NCBI GenBank assembly: GCA_965206975.1
Contig: OZ242253.1
Coordinates: 2,790,001-2,854,000 of the forward strand
Direction of reading: 5' to 3'
Origin: JAAXGI01 sp965206975
Lineage (GTDB): Bacteria > Gemmatimonadota > Gemmatimonadetes > Longimicrobiales > Gaopeijiaceae
DNA length: 64,000 nucleotides
Below are positions 17,035 through 25,521 of the stretch, piece after piece. How positions within the stretch are numbered: position 1 is the stretch's first letter; the number at the start of each line of letters is the position of its first letter. The position numbers were made by a program, and so were the translations under genes. The notes under the pieces are model-generated. The model saw only the letters and a list, made by a program, of their open reading frames with translations, was not told the DNA's origin and did not search any database.

Positions 17035-17561
17035 TTAGGGGATGAAAGCGGATCGGTACGGGACAGGACATATCCTCATGTCTTGTGATAAGTCAATATA
17101 AACAAGTTACTTATGTATGCTACAGGACTTGATTAGACGATAAGGCATTTTCCTACTAGGCAGCCCTGCGGGAAGGCAGTCGAGCGATGACGCTAACGGC
17201 GTCTAGAATCTCGGTGGGGTCGCCCCGGCGGCCGCCATTGTCGACCCGCCACGGTCGATAGCGGCACCCGAGGTTGGGCGATCCGGAGTTCGTCTGTGTG
17301 CATCCAGATGGCGGTAGCAGCCGCCGCGCCCGGGCAGTAGCTCACCTTGTTCCACATCTGTATCTTTGACTTATACAAATTTCACGCCTCTTGGCTCAAT
17401 CAGCTCTCAACGGCTCCCAGCTTCGGTACAGCTCGTCAGGTCTACTCCCCGGGGCGCAGCTCAAGTATCTTGCGCCGTTCTGGCAGGTGATCCTTGCCGA
17501 CGACGGCGCGACCATCGACTGCTGGTGCTTGCGGCCATCTTGGTCGCCCTCCCTCTGTATC
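17035..17561. other. Intergenic region upstream of first integrase
   Basis: AT-rich for about 120 bp next to the integrase start (17040-17160), then GC-rich. Frames such as 17193-17378 and 17391-17900 show no motif or overlap the next gene antisense. The AT-rich part is a plausible integrase promoter or attachment region; no direct repeat could be identified within the window. Confidence 0.4.
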
Positions 17562-18818
17562 TCAAGCCTCCCACCACTCGCCGTCATCCCGCCGAATGAC
17601 ATTGTCGAAGAAGTCCCCGAACCGAGACGTCTCGAAGGAGTGGATGGGGACGAGCGAGCGCGGCGCGAGGGCGACGGCGAAGCGTTTCAGGTCGGCGACG
17701 GAGGCATGGCCGGATGTGTGGACGATCCGCCAATGGATGCCGTGGTCGTCGAGCCAGTCCAGGACCCTGCGCGAACTATCCTCCTCCAGATAGCCCTCCC
17801 ACATCGAATAGGTGAGTGCGGCCCCTTCCAACACTGCCTGAACGCCACGGTCGCTCATCGCCATCGGCCGGAACAGCATGACGGCCCCTTTGGCTACTAG
17901 ATCCGGCAAGTCCTCCGGGAAAACACGGTTTGCCTTGTGCCGCTCCAAATCGTCGAACAATCTCTTCCGTTTGATAAACACTCGCTGGCTGTGCGGAATG
18001 TAGAGCTTCACATCGGCCCAACCGGATTGCGGGATGCTGTCCCGGCCCGTCGCTTCTAGCACGACAGCGGTGTACAGGTCGATCAGGAGCACGCGCCCGG
18101 TCTGCTTGGCGGCACGGAAGATCGTGACCAGCCGGTCGATGTTCTGCGATGAGGTCCAAACGAAATGCATGCCCCGCGTTTCCCGGAACGCTTTGACGAA
18201 ATCCCGCTCTAGGTCCATTTCACTGGTGAACCCCTCAGCTGGCCCGTCCCGCCCGATGGTGGTCCCCTCCATTAGCAGAACATCGATGTCTCCCGGAGGG
18301 TCGGCGATCATCTTTGCGAACAGGCGTCTCTTGCGCCCATGCGCCCGAAAGTCGCCGGAGTAGAAGACCCGCTTACCGTCCGCCTCGATTAGCAGGGCGT
18401 AGGCGTCGAACGCGCTGTGATCGACTAGGTACGGCGTCACCCGGAACGGCCCGATCTCCAGCGGAGTCCGGTTCTCGATGAAGTGCGGGTCGGCGAAGGC
18501 ACGGCCGTACGGGACGTACGGGCTCGCCGCCGCCAGAATGTTGTGCGCATGCTCGCCGATATAGATTGGGACTTCCGGCCGGACATGCCATGCCAGTCCG
18601 TAGTGGTCCATGTGCGGATGCGAGATCACGATGCCAAGCAGGCTGTCATCCCGGTCGCGGAAGCCCGGGACCGCTGGCAGCAGGGCTTCCCGCGCGCCCT
18701 CGTCGTCCGGGGCATCGAGCGGAAGACCGACATCGAGTACCAGGCGCTTGCCTTGTGCCTCGACCTCGATACAGGTGCCGCCGATTTCCTTCGTTCCCCG
18801 ATGGATACAAAGCCTCAC
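17562..18818 (-). CDS. RNase J-like metallo-beta-lactamase-fold hydrolase
   Basis: 418 residues beginning MRLCIHRGTKEIGGTCIEVE from GTG at 18818. Metal ligands are visible: H-x-H-x-D-H in VISHPHMDHYGLAWH, Asp in VFYSGDFRAHGRK, and the late His in VHTSGHASVADLKRF and VPIHSFE. The G-T-K-E-I-G-G start and the H-x-S-G-H-A motif are typical of beta-CASP-like MBL proteins related to RNase J, which cut or degrade RNA, although this length is shorter than classical RNase J (about 550). The substrate is unknown. Its place between integrase and nuclease genes suggests mobile-island cargo, possibly defence-related. Confidence 0.8.
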   Translation of the reverse strand: MRLCIHRGTKEIGGTCIEVEAQGKRLVLDVGLPLDAPDDEGAREALLPAVPGFRDRDDSLLGIVISHPHMDHYGLAWHVRPEVPIYIGEHAHNILAAASPYVPYGRAFADPHFIENRTPLEIGPFRVTPYLVDHSAFDAYALLIEADGKRVFYSGDFRAHGRKRRLFAKMIADPPGDIDVLLMEGTTIGRDGPAEGFTSEMDLERDFVKAFRETRGMHFVWTSSQNIDRLVTIFRAAKQTGRVLLIDLYTAVVLEATGRDSIPQSGWADVKLYIPHSQRVFIKRKRLFDDLERHKANRVFPEDLPDLVAKGAVMLFRPMAMSDRGVQAVLEGAALTYSMWEGYLEEDSSRRVLDWLDDHGIHWRIVHTSGHASVADLKRFAVALAPRSLVPIHSFETSRFGDFFDNVIRRDDGEWWEA

Positions 18819-18935
18819 GGTCCGATCGCCTTCCGTATGACCGCGTGTCTAGGCCGATCAGCAGCGGCCAGTTCTCCAGCCCAGCCGGTGTGCCGCAACT
18901 GGTCGAACGCCACGTCGATGTCGGCGTACGTTCTC
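18815..18935 (-). CDS. Possible 40-residue peptide upstream of MBL gene
   Basis: A short frame (MRTYADIDVAFDQLRHTGWA...) whose TGA overlaps the GTG start of the MBL gene (GTGA), the usual sign of translational coupling. No recognised family. It could be a real small protein or a chance frame. Confidence 0.3.
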
Positions 18936-19268
18936 ATTGTACGCCTAGGCGGCAAGCGGCCCCGCTTCGACCCGTCGGCCCAGCCTTCGTCACCGGTGGT
19001 CCAAGGAGCGAACCGGACCAAGGTTGTTCTCGCCCAGGGCCTGAAGACTCTTCAGGCTGCCACACCACCTGTACCGCTGGCGTTCCGGGATGGCGGAGGG
19101 GGACCGCTTGGGCGGTACGAGGACACGTTTCACGGCTAACCGTTCCGGGAGAACGGATGGACGCCCCTGCCGTCTAGCCCCATCGGGCTCGTTCCGATAG
19201 TGCTCATCCGCCTAGGTCCAAGGGTTCCGGAGCACAGACTCCATATAGTCCAAATATCCCACCGTCTC
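18936..19268. other. Intergenic region, nothing recognised
   Basis: About 330 bp between the MBL operon start and the 3' end of the nuclease gene, both on the minus strand. Frames here lack motifs. It should contain the promoter of the MBL gene. Confidence 0.35.
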
Positions 19269-20378
19269 CTACGCCTCGACTCTGTGAAACGGAAGAGCTG
19301 AGCCGATAGCGGGTGCCCTGCCAGGATGAACGGGGTAGAGCGCCACTGTTCGGTTGACCTTCGGCTTCGTATCGCCCGCAATATCGGCGCACTTCAGGTC
19401 GTCCAATGCCAAACATTCAACGACGATGCCCAGTCGCTCTTCGACATCGCCAGCGAGCCGGGAAAACTCCGACTCCCAATTTCCCGCAGCCTCAGGCGCG
19501 GAGTCGGGAGACTCCAACCAGCGAAGCCACCATGCCTTCGGCGCAAGTACCTTCACTATCGGGGGTTGCTCGGAAACTTCCGCATCAAAGCGGCGTTTTG
19601 CTTCCTGCGCGATCTCTGCCTGGTTGGCTTCGATAATCGCGGCGTAGCCTAATCCCTGCATCAACGCAGCCGGTGGGCTATCTCCTCCCTTCTCCCGATT
19701 GACCTTCAATTCGATAACCGCGAGCTGTCCAGAGCTGGTGACGCCAAGCAGGTCGACCTCTCCGATTTCGTCTTTTTGTTGAGCATACAACGGAACCTGA
19801 TAGTCAAGCAGACGGAGCCTTCCCATATCCGGAAGCAGCCAGAAGCCGCCCGTGCCGCAGAGGCAGAGCCAGATCGCTAAGTGCTCCTCGAAACGGTTGG
19901 TGTCGCCGATGGTCAATAGAGTGGTACGGTTTTTGGCGAGATATTTTTTCCCTCTGCAATGGCGTTTCGGTGCACAATGCCTCAAGTCCTCGTACTCCCT
20001 GCAAAGGTCATTGCGGTCGATTCCGGACATTGTCTCCGAAAGACCTGTTGTGCGAAATTCTGTTTCGAAGAGAATTCTGAATTTCCCTTTCGAAAAGGCT
20101 TCCTCGCCCACGATTGCACTCAGCGGACTAAGCGCTTCCGATACGGCGGCCTTCAGATCACGCATGGTTCGGGACCTCACTGGAATCTCGCCGAAAGAGC
20201 CGGCGAACTTCGGTACCGGGCAGAACCGAAACTCGTTGTGCTTGGCTCCCTCCTCAGATCTCACGAGCACTTTCTGCATTGAACCGACGTGAACTCGATC
20301 TACCCCTCGTTCTACCCGAAGATCGTACTCACCGGTGCCGGTTTTCGAGTATTTTAATGTTGGCGTAGGCGGCGACAT
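19269..20378 (-). CDS. PD-(D/E)XK nuclease-like protein
   Basis: 369 residues with ATG at 20378 after AGGAGAAAG. The recognisable part is around residues 215-250: DEIGEVDLLGVTSSGQLAVI followed by ELKVNREKGG and ALMQGLGYAAII. This is the PD-(D/E)XK core with Asp of VDLL, Glu-x-Lys of ELK and the following Q-x-x-x-Y helix. The N-terminal half (ETEFRTTGLSETMSG, CREYEDLRHCAPKRHC) is not recognised. Enzymes of this fold cut DNA in restriction, repair or defence systems. Base composition is lower in GC than the housekeeping genes, and neighbours are an MBL nuclease and an Abi protein, so acquisition by transfer is likely. Confidence 0.6.
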   Translation of the reverse strand: MSPPTPTLKYSKTGTGEYDLRVERGVDRVHVGSMQKVLVRSEEGAKHNEFRFCPVPKFAGSFGEIPVRSRTMRDLKAAVSEALSPLSAIVGEEAFSKGKFRILFETEFRTTGLSETMSGIDRNDLCREYEDLRHCAPKRHCRGKKYLAKNRTTLLTIGDTNRFEEHLAIWLCLCGTGGFWLLPDMGRLRLLDYQVPLYAQQKDEIGEVDLLGVTSSGQLAVIELKVNREKGGDSPPAALMQGLGYAAIIEANQAEIAQEAKRRFDAEVSEQPPIVKVLAPKAWWLRWLESPDSAPEAAGNWESEFSRLAGDVEERLGIVVECLALDDLKCADIAGDTKPKVNRTVALYPVHPGRAPAIGSALPFHRVEA

Positions 20379-20419
20379 TTCTTTCTCCTGGTGGCCGAGT
20401 ATGTGCTTTACACGAGCGC

Positions 20420-20629
20420 TCAGTTCTCCTCGATAAGATGGACGACCTGAGCAAGACTAGGACGCTCTGGGCGACCAAGTGTCGAACGGTACTCCCCGTC
20501 CGACAACGCGGAGTGCACACAACTGTTGAGCAGTCCGTCAAGTGCACCAGTCGCCCGGATCAACTCGCCGATCTCTTCCAGCATCTCCGACAAGTGGGCG
20601 TCTATGGACGCCCCCGATAACGCAAGCAT
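20420..20629 (-). CDS. Small hypothetical protein upstream of nuclease
   Basis: 69 residues: SGASIDAHLSEMLEEIGELI, then GALDGLLNSCVHSALSDGEY and a tail PSLAQVVHLIEEN. Predicted largely helical and acidic. It ends 41 bp before the nuclease gene, so the two could form an operon. No family recognised, and the ribosome-binding site is weak. Confidence 0.35.
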   Translation of the reverse strand: MLALSGASIDAHLSEMLEEIGELIRATGALDGLLNSCVHSALSDGEYRSTLGRPERPSLAQVVHLIEEN

Positions 20630-21030
20630 TTCTTCGAACGGTTCGGTGCATGTGATCAGGTGCTGTCGTCTATCTGTCTATGGACGCAGCTCCGGCGAGG
20701 GCCGACTGTCAGGTCATTACCATCATGTCTGTACACTCGGTGAATACCGGCTCCCGATGTCTTGGCCGACGGACCTACGAAGTGCGTTCATCTTGGGGAC
20801 TTGTCTCTTCGTCAGAGCGCTCTGCTCAATATGTCTCGATGATGTTTGCGGCATAGATTTTCCTGCATGCTAAGATTGTTGTTTGACCATAACAAATCAA
20901 GGGCTTCGTCAAACTTCTCTGACGTACCACATCATCTCCGTCGATCCCTTCAGGTACTCCGCTTCCAGCATCGTGGCTCAGACTCCACCCAAGCGCCTGC
21001 GCTATAGCTACCGCCCCGTGCCACCTCGTG
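20630..21030. other. Intergenic region, nothing recognised
   Basis: About 400 bp of moderate GC between the small ORF and the Abi gene. Overlapping short frames have no motif. Probably the promoter region of the nuclease pair. Confidence 0.35.
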
Positions 21031-21876
21031 TTATACGGTATCCTGTCGTTTCTCCCTCGTCTTCTGGTACTCGCTCGTGTCAAACAGAAACTGAACCATT
21101 GTTCGTGCGCAGTTGACTGCAAAACGCGCGTGGTGTTCTTCGGCTCGATAGGTAACCACATGGGCGTCGCTCATATTATTTCGAAGTGCTGCGAGACCGT
21201 TAACCACACTTGTCATTCCCGAGAGAATCTGTCGTATACAGTCGGCAAGACCTTCTTGTCCTGGTGTTAGGTTGAGATGCCGCTGCACTCGTCGATACAG
21301 TCTGGGCAAGTTCCCGTCATAGTCCGGAGGCTTCGGATCATGGGTCCGTTCGAGATCACACAACACTGCTTCGAGCAAGGAGCGTGCGCTAGTGATTGCA
21401 CCGTCGTAATCACTTCTTTCCAACCTGTCCTGTGACTTATCCAGTTGCTGGTTTATGAATGTATGACTCAGCTCGCTAGAGCCCTCAAAAGGAGTGTGAA
21501 CCTCGACAGAGTCGTCTGAAACCGATGTTGTGACCTCCCAATGCCGGCCCTTTCGGCGGATCGTGTAACCGTCGTACTCTAGGAACTGATTGAGGTACTC
21601 CACTGCCGCGTCACATTCCCATATTGTGTTCAAGAAGTGACGCCGATCGACCGCAGCCAACAGCGCCTCGTTAAACTGCGGTGAATCGTTGAGTTCCCGA
21701 AGCTTGTCCTCAGCGTAAGTCCATCGAGAAGGGAAGCCTTGGCCGTACTCGTCTGGAGAATCGCAGAATTGGTTGAAGAACACTACGAGGCTCGGACCAG
21801 TTCGATATGGCGACAGGTTCTTGTCTCCAGTGATCACTGAACCGAGCGCAGATATCATCTGTTCTCCAACCTTCAC
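21031..21876 (-). CDS. Abortive-infection family protein (Abi_C domain)
   Basis: 281 residues. The C-terminal half has the Abi_C signature in order: DYDGAITSARSLLEAVLCDL, YDGNLPRLYRRVQRHLNL, IRQILSGMTSVVNGLAALRN and NMSDAH, then HHARFAVNCARTMVQFLFDT. The N-terminal part (RWTYAEDKLRELNDSP, ECDAAVEYLNQFLEYDGYTI) matches the helical region commonly preceding it. Proteins of this family are linked to phage abortive infection, where they stop infected-cell growth; the mechanism is not known for this branch. It stands alone on the minus strand in an AT-richer stretch between two integrases. Confidence 0.8.
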   Translation of the reverse strand: MKVGEQMISALGSVITGDKNLSPYRTGPSLVVFFNQFCDSPDEYGQGFPSRWTYAEDKLRELNDSPQFNEALLAAVDRRHFLNTIWECDAAVEYLNQFLEYDGYTIRRKGRHWEVTTSVSDDSVEVHTPFEGSSELSHTFINQQLDKSQDRLERSDYDGAITSARSLLEAVLCDLERTHDPKPPDYDGNLPRLYRRVQRHLNLTPGQEGLADCIRQILSGMTSVVNGLAALRNNMSDAHVVTYRAEEHHARFAVNCARTMVQFLFDTSEYQKTREKRQDTV

Positions 21877-22578
21877 CGTGCTAACTCCCTTTCAGGCATT
21901 CGGATCCGCATAACTACAACCTCGACAGTGTTCTCGCTAACCGTCCGGTCATGGTCCAGGAGATGTGACCAAACTACCGCTAGTGGGTTTGCAATCTACT
22001 CTGGTCGAGATTGGCGTCCAGATGCCCAGATCCCGAATCAGCTGTTCAAAACCGCCTCCGCGTTCATAGAACCATCGAGTTCAATAGTAAGTTTTCCGGG
22101 GCTCGCCCGGATCCACTAGCTCGCTTGCGTTCGATTCCAGTCGCCCTCTATGGCCTCGCTCGTGCCGCCAGGATCGCCGATCTGGACCGCCGTGTCGAAC
22201 CTCGTCGAGCGCTCAGTTCGGTGCAGAGCCGGCGATCCCAAGCTCACCGACGCGCTACGCACGGATGCCAAGGGCGACTAGGACTGAGCCTAGGAAACTG
22301 TCGACGACCGCCGTCAATGGTTCACGGTAATAGGATCGGCCTCTCCAGCTTCACGAAACCCCTCACCGCTCGCTTGTATGTCCAATCCATCACCTCGTAG
22401 ATTCTCTTCATTTGGGGTGCTCCGTTGGGGTTTTGGTGCCACCCGATCCTGCGTGGATCGAGTACCCTGGGGCTACCACGTTTTTCCCTGCGCTAGGAAC
22501 CTTCGACTCCGAATGGGATAGCTTCGCGTAAATTTGGGTGTCTCTTTCAGCTGGGTGTAGAGGATCTCATGGACAACG
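21877..22578. other. Intergenic region, nothing recognised
   Basis: About 700 bp between the Abi gene (minus) and the plus-strand nuclease-like gene. Several short overlapping frames exist but none shows conserved motifs. GC is lower than the window average. It could contain degraded genes I cannot identify. Confidence 0.35.
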
Positions 22579-23139
22579 TTGTTCTCAGGTACGGGGTTTA
22601 GAGTGCAGGTCCGCTTTTCTACGTTTCCCCGTACGCAGACGCCGCCCGGGTTTCTTGCTGAAGTGGTGGCAGTGTTCGAGCGGCACTCAGGCGAGATCGG
22701 TACAGCCCACAGGGCAAAGGGCCTCACCAGCGATCAAACGCTGGCCGTGCTGCGGTCGGACCTCGTTGCCCTAGGCTTTGGCGTCGAAGCTGGGAAGCGA
22801 GTCGAAGACAAGATTAGGCGCCCGGTCTTCTTCGGCGAGAATGCTCGGCCCGATCTGCAATACGAGGTCGACGCGTGGCATCCCGAGTGGCGCACGGGGC
22901 TTGAGGTCGAGGCCGGGAGAGCCTGGATGGGCAACGCAGTTTATCGCGACCTCGTACAGGCCTTGGTCATGGTCGAGATGGACCACCTGCTGCTAGCTGT
23001 GCCGCAGGCCTATCGCTACAAATCAGGCGGACGGCAGTCAGTCAGCAAGGACTACGAGAATACCGTCTCCGTTGCTCAGGCACTCTATGGGCACTCCCGT
23101 ATCACCATGCCTTTCTCGTTGTGCGTGATCGGCTACTGA
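22579..23139 (+). CDS. Putative endonuclease-like protein
   Basis: 186 residues. The middle part reads RPDLQYEVDAWHPEWRTGLE, VEAGRAWMGNAVYRDLVQAL and MVEMDHLLLAVPQAYRYKSG. The D...E-V-E-A-G-R arrangement followed by a helix with R-D-L resembles a PD-(D/E)XK-type core in which the usual E-x-K is E-x-E. The start is uncertain (first ATG 22579; GTG at 22603 is near VQVRF). It ends overlapping the end of the convergent integrase by 7 bp. A restriction or defence role is inference from fold-like motif and context. Confidence 0.5.
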   Translation: MFSGTGFRVQVRFSTFPRTQTPPGFLAEVVAVFERHSGEIGTAHRAKGLTSDQTLAVLRSDLVALGFGVEAGKRVEDKIRRPVFFGENARPDLQYEVDAWHPEWRTGLEVEAGRAWMGNAVYRDLVQALVMVEMDHLLLAVPQAYRYKSGGRQSVSKDYENTVSVAQALYGHSRITMPFSLCVIGY

Positions 23140-24389
23140 CCACGGTCCACCGCCAGCCGCACGGAAGGAATCACGACGGGCGCGCGTCCGCCGCGGGGCT
23201 TGTCACCGGCCTTGAGCCGATCCAGATAGTCGGCCCAAGCCTGCATCATTCGGTGTCGTTCGGGCAGGAACGCCGTGCGGTTGTAGGCCCGTCCGTTGGG
23301 ATCCCGTACCGCGTGGGCTAGCTGGTGCTCGATGAAGTCGGGCCGAAAGCCCAACACCTCGTCCAGAATGGTTCGCGCCATGGCCCGGAAGCCATGCATC
23401 GTCATCCGATCCTTGCGGATGTCCAGGGCCCTCAGAGCCGCCCAGAGGGTGGTCTCGGACATCGGCCGATCCTGGTTCGGATACCGGGCGTTGGGAAAGA
23501 CGTACCGGCCGTGTCCGGTCAGCGGATACAATTCGCGAAGGATCTCGACCGCCTGACGCGCAAGGGGCACGACATGCTGCGTGTCGGTCTTGGTGACCGT
23601 GTAGCGCCACTCGGCCTCGTCCAGGTCGATGTCGGCCCACTCGGCCCTGCGCAGCTCCCCCGGCCGCACGAAGACCAGCGGCGCCAGACGCAAGGCACAC
23701 CGCACCGGCAACGTCCCCGGGTAGCCGTCCAGGACCCTCAGCAACGGACCGACCTCCTTCGGGTCGGTGATCGCGGCAAGGTGCTTGGTCTTGGCTGGCG
23801 GCAAGGCCCCGCGCAAGTCCCACGACACGTCCCGCCCGGCCCGTCCGGTGGCCACCGCATAGCGCAACACCCGCCCACAGATCTGAAGCGTGCCATGTGC
23901 CATCCTCAACGCGCCCCGTTCTTCGATCCGGCGCAGCACGGCCAATAGCTCCGGCGCCGTGAGCTCAGCGATCGACTCCGATCCGATCCAGGGAAAGACG
24001 TCGCGTTCCAGCTGGCCAAGAACCCGGTCGGCATGACGCGTGGTCCAGTTCGGCGAGTGTTTGGCCAGCCATTCCCGGGCCACGGCTTCGAAACTGTCTC
24101 GAGCCCATTGGCGCTTCGCCTTCTTCTGGGCCTTCCGGTAGGCGCTCGGGTCGACGTCGCGCGCGAGAAGCTTGCGGGCTTCGTCGCGCCGCTCGCGGGC
24201 GAGCTTCAACGGCACCTCGGGATAGATGCCCAGCGAGATGCGTTTCTCCTTGTCGGCAAAGCGGTACTTGAAGCGCCACGCCTTGGTGCCGCGGGGCGCG
24301 ATCTCGAGATATAATCCCCGGCTGTCGTAGAGCTTCCGGGGCTTGTCGCGGGGTTGGGCCTGACGGATGGCGACATCGGTGAGCGGCAT
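23133..24389 (-). CDS. Tyrosine-type site-specific integrase (DUF4102 family), second
   Basis: 418 residues from the ATG at 24389 (MPLTDVAIRQAQPRDKPRK). The arm-binding domain shows LYDSRGLYLEIAPRGTKAWR and KEKRISLGIYPEVPLKLARE; the central core-binding domain follows. Catalytic residues: Arg in VFVRPGELRRAEW, Lys in YTVTKTDTQHVVPL, H-x-x-R in TMHGFRAMARTIL, His in EHQLAHAVRDP and Tyr in GRAYNRTAFLPERH. A longer frame to 24458 crosses an inverted repeat likely to be regulatory, so 24389 is preferred. Its sequence is distant from the first integrase, so two separate integration events are likely. Confidence 0.9.
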   Translation of the reverse strand: MPLTDVAIRQAQPRDKPRKLYDSRGLYLEIAPRGTKAWRFKYRFADKEKRISLGIYPEVPLKLARERRDEARKLLARDVDPSAYRKAQKKAKRQWARDSFEAVAREWLAKHSPNWTTRHADRVLGQLERDVFPWIGSESIAELTAPELLAVLRRIEERGALRMAHGTLQICGRVLRYAVATGRAGRDVSWDLRGALPPAKTKHLAAITDPKEVGPLLRVLDGYPGTLPVRCALRLAPLVFVRPGELRRAEWADIDLDEAEWRYTVTKTDTQHVVPLARQAVEILRELYPLTGHGRYVFPNARYPNQDRPMSETTLWAALRALDIRKDRMTMHGFRAMARTILDEVLGFRPDFIEHQLAHAVRDPNGRAYNRTAFLPERHRMMQAWADYLDRLKAGDKPRGGRAPVVIPSVRLAVDRGQ

Positions 24390-24390
24390 A

Positions 24391-24439
24391 TGGGGCAATG
24401 GTTGAAGGCATGAAAGATATGCCCCGGAATATTGCCCCA
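24391..24439. promoter_or_regulatory. Inverted repeat upstream of second integrase
   Basis: TGGGGCAAT at 24391-24399 and ATTGCCCCA at 24431-24439 form a perfect 9-bp inverted repeat spaced by 31 bp directly before the integrase start. It may be an operator or an arm-type integrase-binding site. Confidence 0.45.
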
Positions 24440-24820
24440 CAAATATCGCGGCTGTCAAGGGGTCACACTGGGAGATGCCAGACCTATGAAATAGCTTAAA
24501 TCCTTATATCACAGAGAATAATACCACTTACGTCAGTCGTAGTGGATCCCAATACAGTCTTGTCGTCGAACGCTTCATTCAAATGCTTACGGAGCAATAC
24601 CGCTACCTCTACGCTTTGAGAGTCACGATGGCGCTGGGCACAATATCAGCCCGTTCATCGGCTACCAGAATCGCAAGGGGATCCTGACGAGCCAAGGCGA
24701 ATTCTTCCACTGCCTCGTCCCCACTATCTTGTCCCGTCGGTGCCCGGACCGGTCCTCTGCGGCCGCAGGTCAGCGAAATCCTGGTTCCGAATCCGATCAT
24801 ACCTCCACCGGGAGCATCCG
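24440..24820. other. Intergenic region between integrase and secreted protein
   Basis: AT-rich first half, no recognised gene. A minus-strand frame (24609-24800, ending AVEEFALARQDPLAILVAD...) has an orderly amino-acid pattern but no family I can name. The right end holds the promoter of the secreted protein at 24821. Confidence 0.35.
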
Positions 24821-25468
24821 ATGCGTAAAATTGCCGCGCTTCTCTTCACCGTATCGGCGGCCGGAGTCGTGGGGGCCGTCTGTCCCAGGGCGACGCTCGC
24901 TCAGGACACGCCCGCTGCTCATGCCCACATCGCTCATGTGCGAGAGGCGTTTTCCGGGACGCCGAATGGGGAGGGGCTCCTGGCCGTGGCCATCGCCGAT
25001 GCCGAGACGGCGCTTCAACACGCCCGCCTATCGGCAGGCGGCGATCCGACGGACATCGATCCCATGATCCGGCACGGGAGACACGTCCTTCACGCCGTGG
25101 ATCCGTCGCAATTCCCGAATGGCCCGGGGTCCGGTTTCGGTCTCAAGGCCGCAGCAGAAGGTATTGCCCGCCACATCGAGTTGGCGGCGGCCACCGAGGG
25201 CGCGTCGGAAAGCGTCCGCACCCACGCAGCGGCTGCTGCCCGGGCTACGGCGGAGCGCGCGGACCGGATCGCAGCCAAGGTCGGTGAGGTCCTCGCAGCC
25301 GGGGTCTACAACATGGCGTATCCGCTCACGGGCGAGCTGGAGGAGCTAGCCGAAGCGCTGGCCGGCGGTAGGGATGCCTCCGGCGACGGGACGATCTCTC
25401 TCGATGAGGGCGGTCTCGATCAGGTCGAGCAGCACCTGAACCTGATGGCCGAGGCCGAAGGTCTCTAG
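24821..25468 (+). CDS. Secreted Ala-rich protein with EF-hand-like loop
   Basis: 215 residues from ATG 24821 (GGAGC upstream), beginning MRKIAALLFTVSAAGVVGAV and ending its signal at LAQ. The mature part is helical and alanine-rich, with His-containing segments (AAHAHIAHVREAF, MIRHGRHVLHAVD) and regular ARAT/AERADRIAAKVGE heptad-like stretches. Near the C-terminus GGRDASGDGTISLDEGGLDQ resembles a calcium-binding EF-hand loop (D-x-S-G-D-G-x-I-x-x-x-E). Function unknown; likely periplasmic. It is convergent with the Bat operon. Confidence 0.7.
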   Translation: MRKIAALLFTVSAAGVVGAVCPRATLAQDTPAAHAHIAHVREAFSGTPNGEGLLAVAIADAETALQHARLSAGGDPTDIDPMIRHGRHVLHAVDPSQFPNGPGSGFGLKAAAEGIARHIELAAATEGASESVRTHAAAAARATAERADRIAAKVGEVLAAGVYNMAYPLTGELEELAEALAGGRDASGDGTISLDEGGLDQVEQHLNLMAEAEGL

Positions 25469-25521
25469 CTACAAGGGAGACGGAGATCCGAGGGTGAGGG
25501 AGCACTTGAGGCCCCTAGTCG

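Noticed and set aside
24609..24800. 63-codon minus-strand frame near second integrase
   Set aside because: Orderly composition but no family, no ribosome-binding site and overlap with the promoter of the secreted protein.
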